A stretch of DNA of 64,000 bases, from positions 43,149,986 to 43,213,985 of the forward strand of contig NC_054541.1 of NCBI RefSeq assembly GCF_017654505.1, written 5' to 3'. Each line of letters starts with the position of its first letter. Position 1 is the first letter of the stretch. This stretch comes from Polyodon spathula (Eukaryota > Chordata > Actinopteri > Acipenseriformes > Polyodontidae). Below, piece after piece: positions 1 through 12,905 of the stretch. The notes beneath the pieces are model-generated. The model was not told the DNA's origin. It saw nothing but the letters and a program-made list of their open reading frames with translations, and did no database searches. A program made the position numbers and the translations under genes.

Positions 1-1924
1 TTGAATCACTTGAAGAAGGTGTATCTTTAACATGCTAACGCCGTTTTGAAATCTACAGCAGACCAATCATTTGACACTAGCACCATTATAAAATTATTCC
101 ACGGCAAATGTATACTAAGCATTTACCATAGCTTGTTTGCCATATACGTTTTAATATTCTTAATCTCTGGGCACATAAACCTCACATATACAATGCACTG
201 CTTTGACTGCGTTTTATTACACGTTGCTATGCTTTTCCTACGGTAAACTTTTGTAAACCGTGAGCGACTGCTGCTTGTTCACAAAGGAGGAGTAGCAGCT
301 TTTATTGAACTATTACTCTAAACGAATAAAGCAGCTGTCAGAAAGACACAAACAATCAACAGTACATAATCCTCCAGTGTTCAGTGGGGTATCAAAAACG
401 TTACCCGCACTTATATTAGACACAAATACTGTCACCGCTACGACAGATTCTCTTTTGATGTACAAAAGAACGCCAGTGCCAGCACCAGTTTACTATTCTG
501 CTTTGAAGACCGCCCTAAACCCAGAGACGTCACAGAGCTTCCTTGTTGTATGCTACACATTCAAATCGATCACTAGCTCAGTACCTTCCATCACACACAG
601 GCAAGGTCAGCGACTAGGACCATAAGGATACACTGCTTGTACTAAGGTACCGTGTGATGATTTTTTTTCTTCTTCTCGTTACATCATGTATTATTTATCT
701 GCCAATTACTGGATGAACTACAAACGCATAATAGTGCTTGCTTGGGCTGCTGTAGTATTCAAAGCTTTGTGTGTTGGCATGCATCAGTTCTAAATGTATT
801 ATTACTAATAAAATATTGAAAAATATGAAAGGCAGTCCTAGGCATAACATAATACAATGTCGGCATTATTCGGTACACCTGTGTAGTGCTTAATTAAATA
901 GTAGACATGATTGCTAAATTACATGCAAATACAGTGTATGTGTTCGTCCTAATTGTCTCACACGAATGATCGACACATTTCTTACAATGATGTAGTGTAT
1001 ACTGTAGAACAGAACATTATATATTATTGAATTCGATGGGAATTTACCGGATTCATCTGTACGTCATTGTTCAATACTGAGGATGCTACTAGTCAGGTGA
1101 AGATCACGAATGTGTTTTATCTTATACTATAATGCAGGCTCTAGGCTCATCCCTTAACAACTGGGAAATACTGCTTCTGGGAATAAAAGGCAGCCCACGT
1201 TTACAGACTGAAGGGAGGAGTCTATTATGCAAATACACGTATGTCGTCACAGGGGCAGCTTCGTTTTCAGTGTGCTGGTTCGACAGAGAACGAGATGGAA
1301 TGGTTTCTGTCCTGCAGCTATTGGTGTTCAAGTGTACCATAGCATCAGCATCAGCATGGGCTACTTGGCTTGAATGAAATCATTGGTCACATAATTGGAA
1401 AGGAGTTTCCATACAAAATCTGTACATGTTTGTGATGTGAACGTGAGTTAGAATTGTACATATTATTTCTGTAGAATGGGGCTTGGTATAATAAATACTT
1501 TAGGGCACTCTTCCCTCGATTTTTGTGTTTGCATGTTTTAAACTTTCTCCACATGATATACTTTTTTTTTTTTTTTTGTAGTACAGTTAGAGAGATGCTG
1601 TTGTTGAATAATACATTACGAGAGTTAAAAAAAAAAAAAAAAAAACCCTGTGTAACCCACTGACACCCCCACACATGCCAGCTTGTTCACCAGTTCTGAA
1701 GAGCTCAACACACAGGTGTAGTGTTTTCTGTTAGATACACTAGGATCTTCAGCACTATAATAGTAAATAGTATCACACACATAGTAAAAACCTGACAAGA
1801 AATGCAACTCTAAAACAAGCTCTTGCTTTCTGTGTATTTTTCCTGATTTCTTTGTTACGTTTGATATATTTTATAGCCATATATTTTTGATTAAGCTCTT
1901 TTTTTTTCAATGGAGAATAATTGT
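1..1924. other. Upstream DNA without a recognisable gene
   Basis: No open reading frame here resembles a known protein. The short ORFs at 305-625 and 1132-1377 have low-complexity or unremarkable products and no supported splice context. A poly-T run near 1561-1577 and a poly-A run near 1627-1645 lie about 50 bases apart in opposite sense, which could mark old retroposon tails. I see nothing else that can be named. Confidence 0.5.
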
Positions 1925-4768
1925 AACATAAGAACATAAGAACATAAGAAAGTTTACAAACGAGAGGAGGCCATTCGGCCCATCTTGCTCGTTTGGTTGT
2001 TAGTAGCTTATTGATCCTAGAATCTTATCAAGCCACTTCTTGAAGGATCCCAGGGTGTCAGCTTCAACAACATTACTGGGGAGTTGATTCCAGACCCTCA
2101 CAATTCTCTGTGTAAAAAAGTGCCTCCTATTTTCTGTTCTGAATGCCCCTTTGTCTAATCTCCATTTGTGACCCCTGGTCCTTGTTTCTTTTTTCAGGCT
2201 GAAAAAGTCCCTTGGGTTGACATTGTCAATACCTTTTAGAATTTTGAATGCTTGAATTAGGTCGCCACATAGTCTTCTTTGTTCAAGACTGAACAGATTC
2301 AATTCTTTTAGCCTGTCTGCATATGACATGCCTTTTAAGCCCGGAATAATTCTGGTTTCTCTTCTTTGCACTCTTTCTAGAGCAGCAATATCTTTTTTAT
2401 AGCGAGGTGACCAGAACTGCACACAATATTCAAGATGCGGTCTTACTAGTGCATTGTACAGTTTTAACATTACTTCCCTTCATTTAAATTCAACACTTTT
2501 CACAATGTATCCGAGCATCTTGTTAGCCTTTTTTATAGCTTCCCCACATTGTCTAGATGAAGACATTTCTGAGTCAACAAAAACTCCTAGGTCTTTTTCA
2601 TAGATTCCTTCTCCAATTTCAGTATCTCCCATATGATATTTATAATGTACATTTTTATTTCCTGTGTGCAGTACCTTACACTTTTCTCTATTAAATGTCA
2701 TTTGCCATGGGTCTGCCCAGTTCTGAATCTTGTCTAGATCATTTTGAATGACCTTTGCTGCTGCAACAGTGTTTGCCACTCCTCCTACTTTTGTGTCGTC
2801 TGCAAATTTAACAAGTTTGCTTACTATACCAGAATCTAAATCATTAATGTAGATTAGGAATAGCAGAGGACCTAATACTGATCCCTGTGGTACACCACTG
2901 GTTACCACACTCCATTCTGAGGTTTTTCCTCTAATAAGTACTTTCTGTTTTCTACATGTTAAGCACTGTAGAATCCATGTACATGTGTCTCCTTGAATCC
3001 CTACTGTGTTCAGTTTGAGAATTAATCTTTTGTGCAGGACTTTGTCAAAAGCTTTCTGGTAATCTAAATAAACCATGTCATATGCTTTGCAATTATCCAT
3101 GATTGATGATGCATCCTCAAAAAAATCAAGCAAGTTAGTTAGACATGATCTCCCTTTCCTAAAATCATGTTGACTGTCTCCCAGGACCCTGTTACCATAT
3201 AGGTAATTTTCCATTTTGGATCTTATTACAGTTTCCATAAGTTTGCATATAATAGAAGTCAGGCTTACTGGTCTGTAGTTACCTGGTTCAGTTTTGTTTC
3301 CCTTTTTGTGGATAGGTATTACGTTTGCAATTTTCCAGTCTGTCGGTACCACCCCTGTGTCAAGAGTCTGCTGCATGATCTTGGTTAACGGTTTGTAAAT
3401 TACTTCTTTCATTTCACCTCAGTTATGCTAAAGTTATTTAAAACTGTATAGGAACTGGATGACATGTGGGGCATGTTGTCAGTATCTTCCTTTGTAAAAA
3501 CTTGTGAAAAGTAATCATTTAATATATTTGCTATTTCTTCATCTACGATTTGCCATTTGTATCTCTTAAACATTTAATCTCCTCTTTGAATGTTCGCTTG
3601 CTGTTGTACTATTGGAAAAACATTTTGGAATTGGTTTTAGCTCCCTTAGCAATGTTCATTTCTATTTCTCTCTTGGCCTTTCTAACTTCCTTTTTGACTT
3701 GCATTTGCAGTTCCGTGTACTCTTTCTGCGTACTTTCTTTTTGGTCCTTTTTTAATGCTCTGTAAAGTGCCTTTTTTCGCTGAATATTTTTTTTAATTGA
3801 TCTATTAAACCATTTTGGCCATTTAGTTTTACATTTAGATTTGTCTACTTTAGGGATGTAATTGTTTTGCGCCTCTAGTACTACATTTTTGAAGAACAGC
3901 TATCCTTTTTCTGTGGGTGTTTTCTCTATTTTACTCCAATCTACTTCTGTTAGTTTCTGTTTCATACCTTCATAGTTTGCTTTTCTAAAATTGTAAACCT
4001 TAGCTTTAGTCATTACTTTTGGGGTTTTAAAAAACACTTCAAATGAGACCATGTTGTGGTCTGAGTTTGCCAGTGGTTCTCTGACCTCTGTTTTAGTTAT
4101 TCTATCTTCGTTATTTGAAAAGACTAAATCAAGGCATGCCTCCCGTCTAGTCGGTGCCTTGACAAATTGTGTTAGGAAGCAGTCATTTGTCATTTCCACC
4201 ATTTCTATTTCATCCTTCGTGTTACCCACCGGGTTTTCCCATTTTATTTGGGGGAAGTTGAAATCCCTCATTAGTACGGCTTCTCCTTTGCTACACGCAT
4301 TTCTAATGTCATTGTATAACAGATTATTGTGCTCACCGTCTGAATCTGGCGGTCTATAGCATGCTGCTATTATTATGCCCTTTGAATTTTTGTCCGTTAT
4401 TCTGACCCATATTGATTCAGTTTTGTTTTCTTTGTCCAGGTTTAACACCTGGGCTTCAAGACTGTTTCTTATGTATAGCGCTACCCCTCCTCCTCTTCTG
4501 TCCTGCCTGTCTTTCCTATACAGTGTATACTCACAAATATTATATTCGTCCCCATCACTCTCAGACAACCACGTTTCTGTAACACCTATCACATCATAGT
4601 TACCTGTTAGTGCAGTAGCTTCAAGTTCTAGAATTTTGTTTCTGATACTTCTAGCATTTAGATAAATACATTTAATGGTTGTCTTACCTGAGTTGTTGTT
4701 CTTATTTTGATGCTGTCTCCCTTCTGTTTTTTTGTTGATTTCCCCCGGGTACAACTCTGGTACGTAGT
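1925..4768 (-). mobile_element. CR1-like non-LTR retrotransposon, 5'-truncated and decayed (copy A)
   Basis: This minus-strand LINE starts, at its 3' end in the window, with about three copies of an 8-base unit (acataaga) at 1925-1950. Octamer tails are typical of the CR1 group. A conserved 3' UTR (gatgggccgaatggcctcc on the minus strand) follows, then reverse transcriptase and endonuclease sequence reading towards 4754. It is closely similar to the plus-strand copy at 33194-35783 and shares its 3' end with the fragment at 29217-29686. The 5' limit near 4768 is approximate. CR1/L2-group membership rests on the tail and the RT motifs; the exact clade is not settled. Confidence 0.85.
1997..4754 (-). 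pseudogene. LINE ORF2 relic: endonuclease plus reverse transcriptase, inactivated
   Basis: Conceptual reading gives an endonuclease part (4754-3900) with the metal-site motif written as RDFNFPQ, where copy B at 33194 has GDFNFPQ, and an SDHN motif. The RT part (3412-2000) has HKKGNKTEPGNYRP, GVPQGSVLGP and KFADDTK. Compared with copy B, about 80 bp are missing near 3416, removing the SPGPDE region just before the RT core. There is also an in-frame TGA near 2480 where copy B has TCA (FKSREVM). A change of Gly to Arg in the endonuclease motif adds to the damage. The product would have nicked target DNA and reverse-transcribed its own RNA, but this copy cannot make a full protein. Evidence of homology is strong. 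Confidence 0.85.
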
Positions 4769-7700
4769 TTCACACTACGCTGGATTGTGACCCAGGTCCG
4801 GACCCAGGTAGGAGTGTCAGTGGGAAACAAGTTTGTTACCCGAATCAAATTAGACTGCTGATTTTACAATCTACATGGTTCCAAAGGTTCAATAGACTAT
4901 CCAAAGCACGGGTGGAGCAGGACTTTCCTATTACAATGATTCTGATCTGTATTGTTGCTCTTTGCATGTGACAAACAGTTTAGAGTTCCATGTGTTCTTC
5001 TGCAAGCCATATTCCTTTATTTTCTCTAAATTATTTCAAATTATTCACCATCAGATTTACAGCCTGTTTCCAGAGACCATAGCTTCAAACACTCCAGCAT
5101 AATTTCTAATGTAAGTCAAGTGGCTTCCTACTTGTTTAACTTTAAAATGTACAGATCAGAATCAACAAACAAGAAACAAGAAAGTTCCCATTAAAGTAAT
5201 AAATATGAGAATATATCAAAGAATGAAACCTAGAAACCTACACGAGGAATCCAAGTATACGAGCATAACCCGATAGCCAGTTATTCTGTAATGATTACGG
5301 CCTATATGCTATTGACTACAGCTACTGAACGCACTGAATAATCCTCCAGGGGTTTAGACAAAAGAAACAAGGCAGTAGATTTAAACTGTGTCAGATGGTG
5401 TTTATTTACAGGAATGTCTTCAGCTGTGTAGCCATCAAATGACCTCTAATAGCTATCGAATGCAACAAGCATCGCACAATTGAAGGTCAATTCTAGTTTA
5501 AGCAATCTTTTTCTATTCAATGTCAGCCTTCTATAGAAGTGGTTCCAACTGGCGTCTGGAGACCTTTAGCGGCTATGAGTTGGTTTCAAAGGGGCCACAG
5601 CGCATATAGGAATACTTTCTCTCTCTCTTAAATGAAAGCCCCTGTTTGGTTATTTTGAATGCAACTCTTGCTACCTTGATATCACGTCAATCATACATTT
5701 ATTATCACCCAATGTCCACATAACAGTTGATGCCGAAAAGATGGTAATTGTAAGAAAAAATTACATTTCTGTGTACTAATTTGGTGGGGGTCCTCAGTCA
5801 GAAAGCCACATCTGAGGGGAGTAGGGGACTGTCAGCCAAGGGAGTTTGGGAACCCCAGTAGTGTGTATGGGAACTGAAAACATAAACATGGCAAATTATT
5901 TTGTACATTTTGTTTTCACAACCCATCCTACTAACTTATGGAAACCAGTACAACAGTAGCCCTAAGGTTCAGTTGGTTGACCAAGGGCTACACCTTCATC
6001 ACGACGATGACTTTTTGTTAATATGATTTTGTGTTTAAACCAAAGAGAATACCTCACCGCTACTCCACGCGTTAGTCTCAAGTTCGATCCAAGGGCGTTC
6101 CGTCATGACCCATAGACCAACTCATACCATGCCATGCAGGCCTTCCACATCAAGGGAATTACACAGTACAATGACAGGCTCCAAAACCAGCACCAGTACT
6201 ACCAGTATAGGGTCAAATGGAACCTGCCATGTTATTTTGGTTTATCAATTATCATGTCTTCATTAGCCGATCTAAAGCAATCAGAGTGCTACGTTTCATT
6301 AATTTCTGTGCAGAAATGCTTTTACACTGTACAAAACACAAACGTTCTATGAGCTCAGCGTTTTAACTTGCAATTCCATAGCAACATGAACACTACTTTG
6401 TACAACAGGAGAGAAAAGATTGTCAGTTTGATATTGTGGATTTTAATGTTGTTTGTGTAATGTCAGCTAAGGTAACTGGAATAGTGCCGTGTGACTTTCA
6501 GGAAGTAGATAAGGTAACGTCATAAAATGAATCTGCCAGCTATCTGCATATACTTTTTTAGCATATTTTTGAAGCTATGGTCAGCTCAATAGATACTGAT
6601 AATGAACCATGCAATATCTCAAAGTTGAAAGGAGAAATATGTTGAAGACTTGTATATGGTTTGTTAATGGTGTACTTTGAAGGTCAACCAAAGGCTACTG
6701 CCAGCCAAGAGTCAAGAAGTCTTGCTGTTAATGGATAATGAGAGATATGATTTCAAAAGTCTCACTGCCAGCCATTATATGTAGAGTAACTTCATTACTA
6801 CATCATGCTACTCCCAAGGACAACTGGCACTCAGCTATTAATGGCTATGGTCCTTCATCTATTCTGCAAAAGCAGACAGTAATGACTCTTGGAGTTCAGT
6901 TTTCCAGTGCAGACATTATTTAGAATGTTTTTGTAATTTAACCAAGCAGTGCTTGGTTAAAAGGGTAAACCCAAGACTTGAAGGACATTCTTAACTCATA
7001 TTTTCAACAACTTTTAAAGCACACTGTGGTATACAATAGGAAACACATAGCAATATGTAGTATAGCAGGCATAACAAAATGTAATTCTCAGGCATGCAAC
7101 AACCATGTAAATACACTGCAAAGCATAGTAAAACAGTGTGTTCACAGGTGTAATGTGGCAATTCCCTTCTTAGGAGTGTCCAAAATTTACAATAATTACT
7201 GCGATGGATCATGTACAAGAATTTTGAATTCTACTGGTGGCAAACTGTTTTGTACAAACTGTTTTGTCAAGCTACATCAGCTGCATTTAGACTCAGACAG
7301 CAATCAAAAATGAAAAAGCTTGTGGATAGTGCATTGCTTCAAAATGAAAAGGTAAAAAATAAATAAATAAATAATTCTGAAACAGCGACACATGACAGAT
7401 TAATACTTTTTAAAAAAAAAAAAAAAAAAAAAAAACACACAAAAAAAGGAGAAAACCAACCCTTACCAGAATTTACACTTACTGCCACTGTAGTTCTTAA
7501 CAGCACTGAGGAGGTGAATGTTTCCCCCAGATAAAAGCTATCAACCAAAATTAGTCTTTTCAAACCATCCTTATAAGACAAAACAACATTGGAATGTTGC
7601 TATGCTCTTGAAACAAGTGACTCTGCTGTTCAGACACAAACACAGCTGGTTATTACCGACAGGGGCACAACCTCTTAGTAAACTGCAGTATACAGGCTTT

Positions 7701-7943
7701 GACAATGCCACTTGTACATAAAGCCTTTATGTACAATGTAAGGTTAAAACTAGATTCTTTGCTTTCAGATCCTTCCTAAAAACTCACAGAGTGTGTCACT
7801 GGCAACACAAGATTTGTAGAATCAGTCAGATGTGTCTGAATATGGAGGAAGAGAAGGTGGTTTGAATGCTATTAAGTTATGGAAAGGGTGGTATCTTTTG
7901 CACATTTTAAAAATAACTATTTCAAGATATATCATAATTAAAC

Positions 7944-7944
<1 letters not shown>
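4769..7944. other. Non-coding DNA upstream of SLC16A7, nothing recognised
   Basis: I find no convincing exon, RNA gene or complete mobile element. ORFs at 6134-6352 and 6978-7313 show no family motif. A poly-A stretch lies near 7412-7435. An unrecognised 5' untranslated exon of SLC16A7 could sit here or further downstream, since the first coding exon begins with a splice acceptor. Confidence 0.4.

Positions 7945-7999
<55 letters not shown>
7945..7999. repeat. (TAA)n microsatellite
   Basis: About 18 uninterrupted trinucleotide units are visible directly. The ORF spanning it is a by-product of the repeat (poly-isoleucine). Confidence 0.95.
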
Positions 8000-9017
8000 G
8001 CATTGTCACATGCAAAATTGTTAATTTTCTCTAAGAGTTATTATACAACAAACGTGTACATGTTTCTACGCCTCTGCGATCCCATCCTTGACTATGAAAT
8101 TCCCTGCAGATCATTAATGGCACCTTAAAGTAGTGATAACCTAGGCTTGTGAACCCATGTGCTGGTAAATGTAAGAGATGCAGGGTTTTATTGAACTGAT
8201 ATAAATGGCGATTGATTTAAATACAGCCTCTAGCAAATATAAAACAGCAAACCTGCCATTCTACCTATCACACAAACTTAGAGATATTGGTATTGTCAAA
8301 ATACCCTTCTTTTGATGATGACAGCGGTATTTAGATCTGTTAAGAATAATTTGAATACACACAGTATACATTCTTACTGTTGCTTTGCTTTGAATTACAC
8401 ATATTTGGTTCAAGGGTATTTCAACTTACGTTGTGCACGTTATCTATGCTCAATGCTAGAGTTAGACAAGGTCTTCTGGATCTATTTTGTTAGCTATAAA
8501 AGGAACACAGCCTAGACAACAGTCTCCGCTATTAAAAGGTCCTGGAAAGAGAGCGTGGAAACATTGCATACTGTTGCTGGGTTTATCAAGTGAGGGTACA
8601 TTTCTAGGGCAGGACATTTACTGGAGAGCTTATCCAAACGTAAAATACCATTCATTTTTAAGCAGCTTATTATTGATAGCCTGGCAAAAGAATGTCTGAT
8701 TCGCCACTTGTCTTGCATTTACAAAGTTCTGACAGCAGCTGATGGTACCATTATAGAAAATATGGTGCAGTAGCTGCATGCCGATCATTAGCTAGTCATG
8801 TTTTAACATAATCTTCAGGTTTCAACAATACCAGTGGAAGGGCCAAGTAATCTGATGAACAGAAGTGACGACGCTGCTGTCATAAAGAGAACAAGTTTTT
8901 TTGTTGCAGTGTATTTTTGTCATTCAATTCATACCACACGGTTCATTGATTGCAGATTGTATAATCTTCGTCTCTCAGACAAAAAGGTACCCAACCTGGG
9001 ATCCGGCACAGATTAAC

Positions 9018-9019
<2 letters not shown>

Positions 9020-9104
<85 letters not shown>

Positions 9105-9110
9105 ATATAT
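9020..9110. repeat. Compound (TA)n(TG)n(TA)n microsatellite
   Basis: A (TA)n tract of about 64 bases passes into (TG)n of about 20 bases and ends in a short TA run. The flanking 8000-9019 and 9111-10075 are non-coding with nothing recognised. Confidence 0.95.
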
Positions 9111-10074
9111 AATTTTGTGTTATAATCAACATTGCTTAAGCAAGGCTTGGCACATTCTGCATATACAATACATGCTGCAGATGAGACTGTAAATAAAAAG
9201 GTTACATGTTTAACTAAAAACGGGTTTGCCAGATGACTGTTGTTGAACTGTATAGCTTTGCTGATCCCATCCATGTCAACTGCCAAATCACAAGTCCATA
9301 TACCAAATATCCAGGTAACTGTTTCCTACCTGCTCCCACAGTCTACCGTGTTGGCTATCATGTTTGTTTACATTCCCATAGAACAGTTTCAGTGGCAGGC
9401 ACTCCCTATGAACTAAACAACTTGTATGATTGTCATCACCAAGCTATACTGAAGCTCATAGAAGTAAACCTCACGACAAGTCACATAAAAAATGAACTAA
9501 TTTTCTTATCAGTCTTATCAGATAACAACCTCATTCAATATTTTTATTTTACAGCATATTGGTCACGTTTTGAAATTAGCCCTTTTTAAGAACTCTTTAT
9601 AGCAGTGTTCCTACTGTAATCCATTAATGAAGTCTGGAAATGATGCCAAAGGTAAATGTGTCTAGGTTTTTAAAGAGTTGTTAAAGTAACAGTTGAAGCT
9701 GTGATCAGCAACACTTTATAGATAAGACTACTTATAAATATTTAACATACATTTAATTTTTTTTTTTTTTTTTTTGCTGAATTAAACAGGGTTTGATGAT
9801 TTTCATTCAACTACAAAGATACATATTGAGAATACTCACATGCTTTTTACTTACATCCTCGGACGATGTCCAAGCTGAGCAAAACAGCGGATGTACAACC
9901 ATTCAGTACAATCTAGCACTTCTGTTGATATTCTCACCAAAGCACTGTCCTCTTTCAGTAACATTACAGCAATCGCATGTTTAGTGACTGTTCTTTTCTA
10001 TTTCTGTTTCTATTCTCAATCCAATATTCTCCAGTAAAAGTAAAATAAAATAAATAATGCACATGAGATGAATA

Positions 10075-10075
<1 letters not shown>

Positions 10076-10122
<47 letters not shown>

Positions 10123-10146
10123 TATTAAAATAACAAACAAACGTAG

Positions 10147-10213
<67 letters not shown>
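10076..10213. repeat. (TTA)n followed by (CA)n microsatellite
   Basis: A (TTA)n array at about 10076-10121 is followed, after 26 bases, by (CA)n at about 10148-10213. Both are directly visible and uninterrupted. Confidence 0.95.
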
Positions 10214-10214
<1 letters not shown>

Positions 10215-10332
10215 CGCCTGTTGTGCATTATTTTTTAATTAGTATGTTAGTATGATGACAAGTGCTGTTTTATAATCGCTTTATGAAACTCCAGGGTGTT
10301 GTGTACTTAAGTATCACAGCGGCTGTGGGGTT

Positions 10333-10500
10333 ATGAGGCATGGCGCAGTGTCATACCATACCCAAGAATCTACTACTGTATGAAAGGAACTGAGCCAAGA
10401 AACCATGGGTTCCAAGCCAGCTCATTCACTGACTGACTGTGTGTGACCTTGGTTTAGCGACCTTCATCAAAGCTGTTTAGGAGGATAGCATCAATAGCAA
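10333..10500 (+). mobile_element. Old tRNA-related SINE relic
   Basis: The stretch starts with a box-A-like tggcgcagtg. About 75 bases on comes a degenerate box B (gggttccaagcc), then cactgactgactgtgtgtgacctt, wording typical of a widespread fish SINE body. Box B is poor, so this is a decayed copy. It may belong to the same family as the reverse-oriented piece near 28216-28360. The call rests on remembered family resemblance and on box spacing, not on an alignment. Confidence 0.45.
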
Positions 10501-10714
10501 CACCCCACTGTAACTAGGGAAAAACTGTCAGGGTGATAATTTTGCAGATGTGTTGATGTGTCCTTGAAATCATATTTCTTAAAGGATATAGTAGTTACCT
10601 GTCCTGCTTCTATCATTAATGAGAAAAGGTACAGCACAGGCTCATTATCTGATTAAGGGAAAGTCAGTCAACATTCAGGTACAGTACATTAAGTGTGCTT
10701 CAGTAGATTTAATA

Positions 10715-10800
10715 ATGGACAGGGGCAGTCACCTGTAACATGATTGTGATTGGATGCAAGGAGTACACACCTACTGCCCACCAGACCCAGGCATGTGCTT
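10715..10800 (+). repeat. Dispersed repeat, copy 1 (with 12839-12905)
   Basis: The motif caggggcagtcacctgtaac followed by gattgtgaytggatgcaagg occurs here and again at about 12846, in the same orientation and about 2.1 kb apart. The flanks differ, so this looks like two copies of an unnamed interspersed repeat rather than a local duplication. Confidence 0.6.
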
Positions 10801-12838
10801 TACACACTGTCTAATTATAGTCATTTATAATGTAGACTCAATTATCGTGTTGGATTGCACTGTGTGTGTCTAATTTCATCTGGTATTCATGAGTCAGAGA
10901 ATCCACAAAGCCAAGCCATCATGTGATTGAGTAATGCCAGACCCATTCCCCACAGCTCAAGAGATCCGGTGGTTCAGTGGGCATCCTCTGATCCGAAGGC
11001 AGCTTGCTTTTTCACCCAGGAACTTGAGTTATCGATCTCTGAAGGGCAAAGGGCAGCCATGTAAGTATCCACCTTTGAAGCCATTGGGCATCTGGCCAGG
11101 AGGGTTTGCTGTAGCGTGATGAGGAGAAACATTCCCTGCCAGTTCTGCCTCCATAACCCACGGGAGCACCAGAGCCAGTGCATGCAGAATGCATGCAGGT
11201 CTTTTCTTAAGTATATTCCATCTGGATTGGAATTAAAAACAAATGTTGAGTTTGTGTGTTAATTTGCTTAACAGTACAGTTTGTGGTAAATAAAGAAAAT
11301 AAGAATAATTATTGTTTTTTGTTTTTATTGTAAGACCAAGTTTTTGTATAGTAGTTCAAAGTAACATTGCAGTTAACATGTAAGGTTGCAATTAATGCAT
11401 AGTGTGCATCTTTTTAAATCCAAGCCAAGAAAAACGAGTGTCTTCAAAAATGTGAAATGGTTTTTTTTAAGGGGGCATTTTAATAAATGCTTGCAAAAAA
11501 AAAAAAATAATGTTTTTAAAACACGTAGCGTGCATATTTTAAAATGCATGACAAGACAAATGTGTGCCGGAAATAAGACTTTCAAAGATATGATTTAGCT
11601 CGTTCAGACAAACAAGTGTAATCAAAGATATTCTTATTAAAGTAAAAATCATTTAGCTCAGCTTGAGCAGCCAGAACCATTATCACCCAAACTGAATGTG
11701 ATGACATAATATTAAGAAACACCCTTCACAGCGTTAACCTATATTTAAAGTTTCTAACATGAGACGGTACCGCAAATACTACTAGCAGTAGTTTGAGAAC
11801 TTCAAACAACATGTACTGATTGCTTCAATAAGCATGTGTCAAACAGTCTTTTAAAAATGTGCCCGATCAAACTACCTCCATGCAACTGCATTTGATTGAC
11901 CCTGCGTGCAGCAGCTCTCCCTAAAGGGGGAATGTTGGTTGTACGATCAAATGGCAGCGTTTCCATCTGCCACATGGACTGATTTGAGAGTGATTTTTAA
12001 AATCGGTCCTGTTTGTCTCCATTAGTAACATAACAAAATGGGTTGGCAGCATTTGAACTCTGAAGGAGTAAGTCATCCAATGATCCCCTATATTCAAATG
12101 TCAAGCCTTAAAATAATAACTGGAAATATGTACTGTAACCAAGGGTCATGGCAATATTGGCCATCTTTATTTCAACATACCATAATATCTTTGAACTTCC
12201 ATTTAATGTCCAAGTTGCTGACTGAAGATAAAACAGCAGCAGTTTCAGATATTAAATGTGATGATGTCACATGCTGCTGTCAAACTAAAAGATCCATGTT
12301 TCTTTTTCTTAATGGTTCATATTGCATTGGCTCGCTGGAAAATAAAACCTTTTTTCATGACGGTTAATTTGAAGTAACACAATAACTTAGGAGAAGTTAT
12401 TTGTAGTTGTGGTGTAATATAGGAAACTGCCATTAATACTTGGTACTTCTGGAAGAACTGATGTTTGTCCATCGAGATCATTTCCAATTCATACTTAAAC
12501 ACAAGAAGGATTTTTAAAAAAATGGTCTCCAGTTGTGAATAGCAGTGTGACAATAACATTAACTGGCCTGTGCAGACAGCTCGGAAGTGTCGAATATTTA
12601 GGGGTAGTTGGATTAGTGTAATCAGATCTGGTGAAGGAGGTTCGATAGAGGCTGTAGTGGATGATATATTGATGTATTCAGCTGCTGAATTCTGCTAGTG
12701 CCTTTCCATCCCATTCATCTTACAATGTTCTTGTTATCTTATCTCCTCAAGTGCATCTCCTGGTACAACCACTATGATATCTACAGAAATGTTGTATTTA
12801 TTTATTCATTTATTTATCCATGTATTTATTTGATTCAA

Positions 12839-12905
12839 TAACAGGCAGGGGCAGTCACCTGTAACGGGATTGTGACTGGATGCAAGGAACACACTGTTGC
12901 TATAC
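12839..12905 (+). repeat. Dispersed repeat, copy 2 (with 10715-10800)
   Basis: This is the second copy of the caggggcagtcacctgtaac motif, preceded by a degenerate (ATTT)n stretch at about 12796-12835. No coding potential is seen. Confidence 0.6.

Noticed and set aside
305..625. 106-codon ORF near the left edge
   Set aside because: No recognisable domain, no splice context, and length is compatible with chance in this composition.
8901..9286. ORFs with long Ile-Tyr or Val-Cys-Thr-His runs (also at 16019, 17469, 18047, 24203, 24447, 30596, 63313)
   Set aside because: They are translations of (TA)n and (TG)n microsatellites, not proteins.
10934..11119. ORF followed by a donor-like atgtaagtat, possible exon
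   Set aside because: The product has no family resemblance and both strands are open by chance; no matching acceptor or partner exon was recognised.
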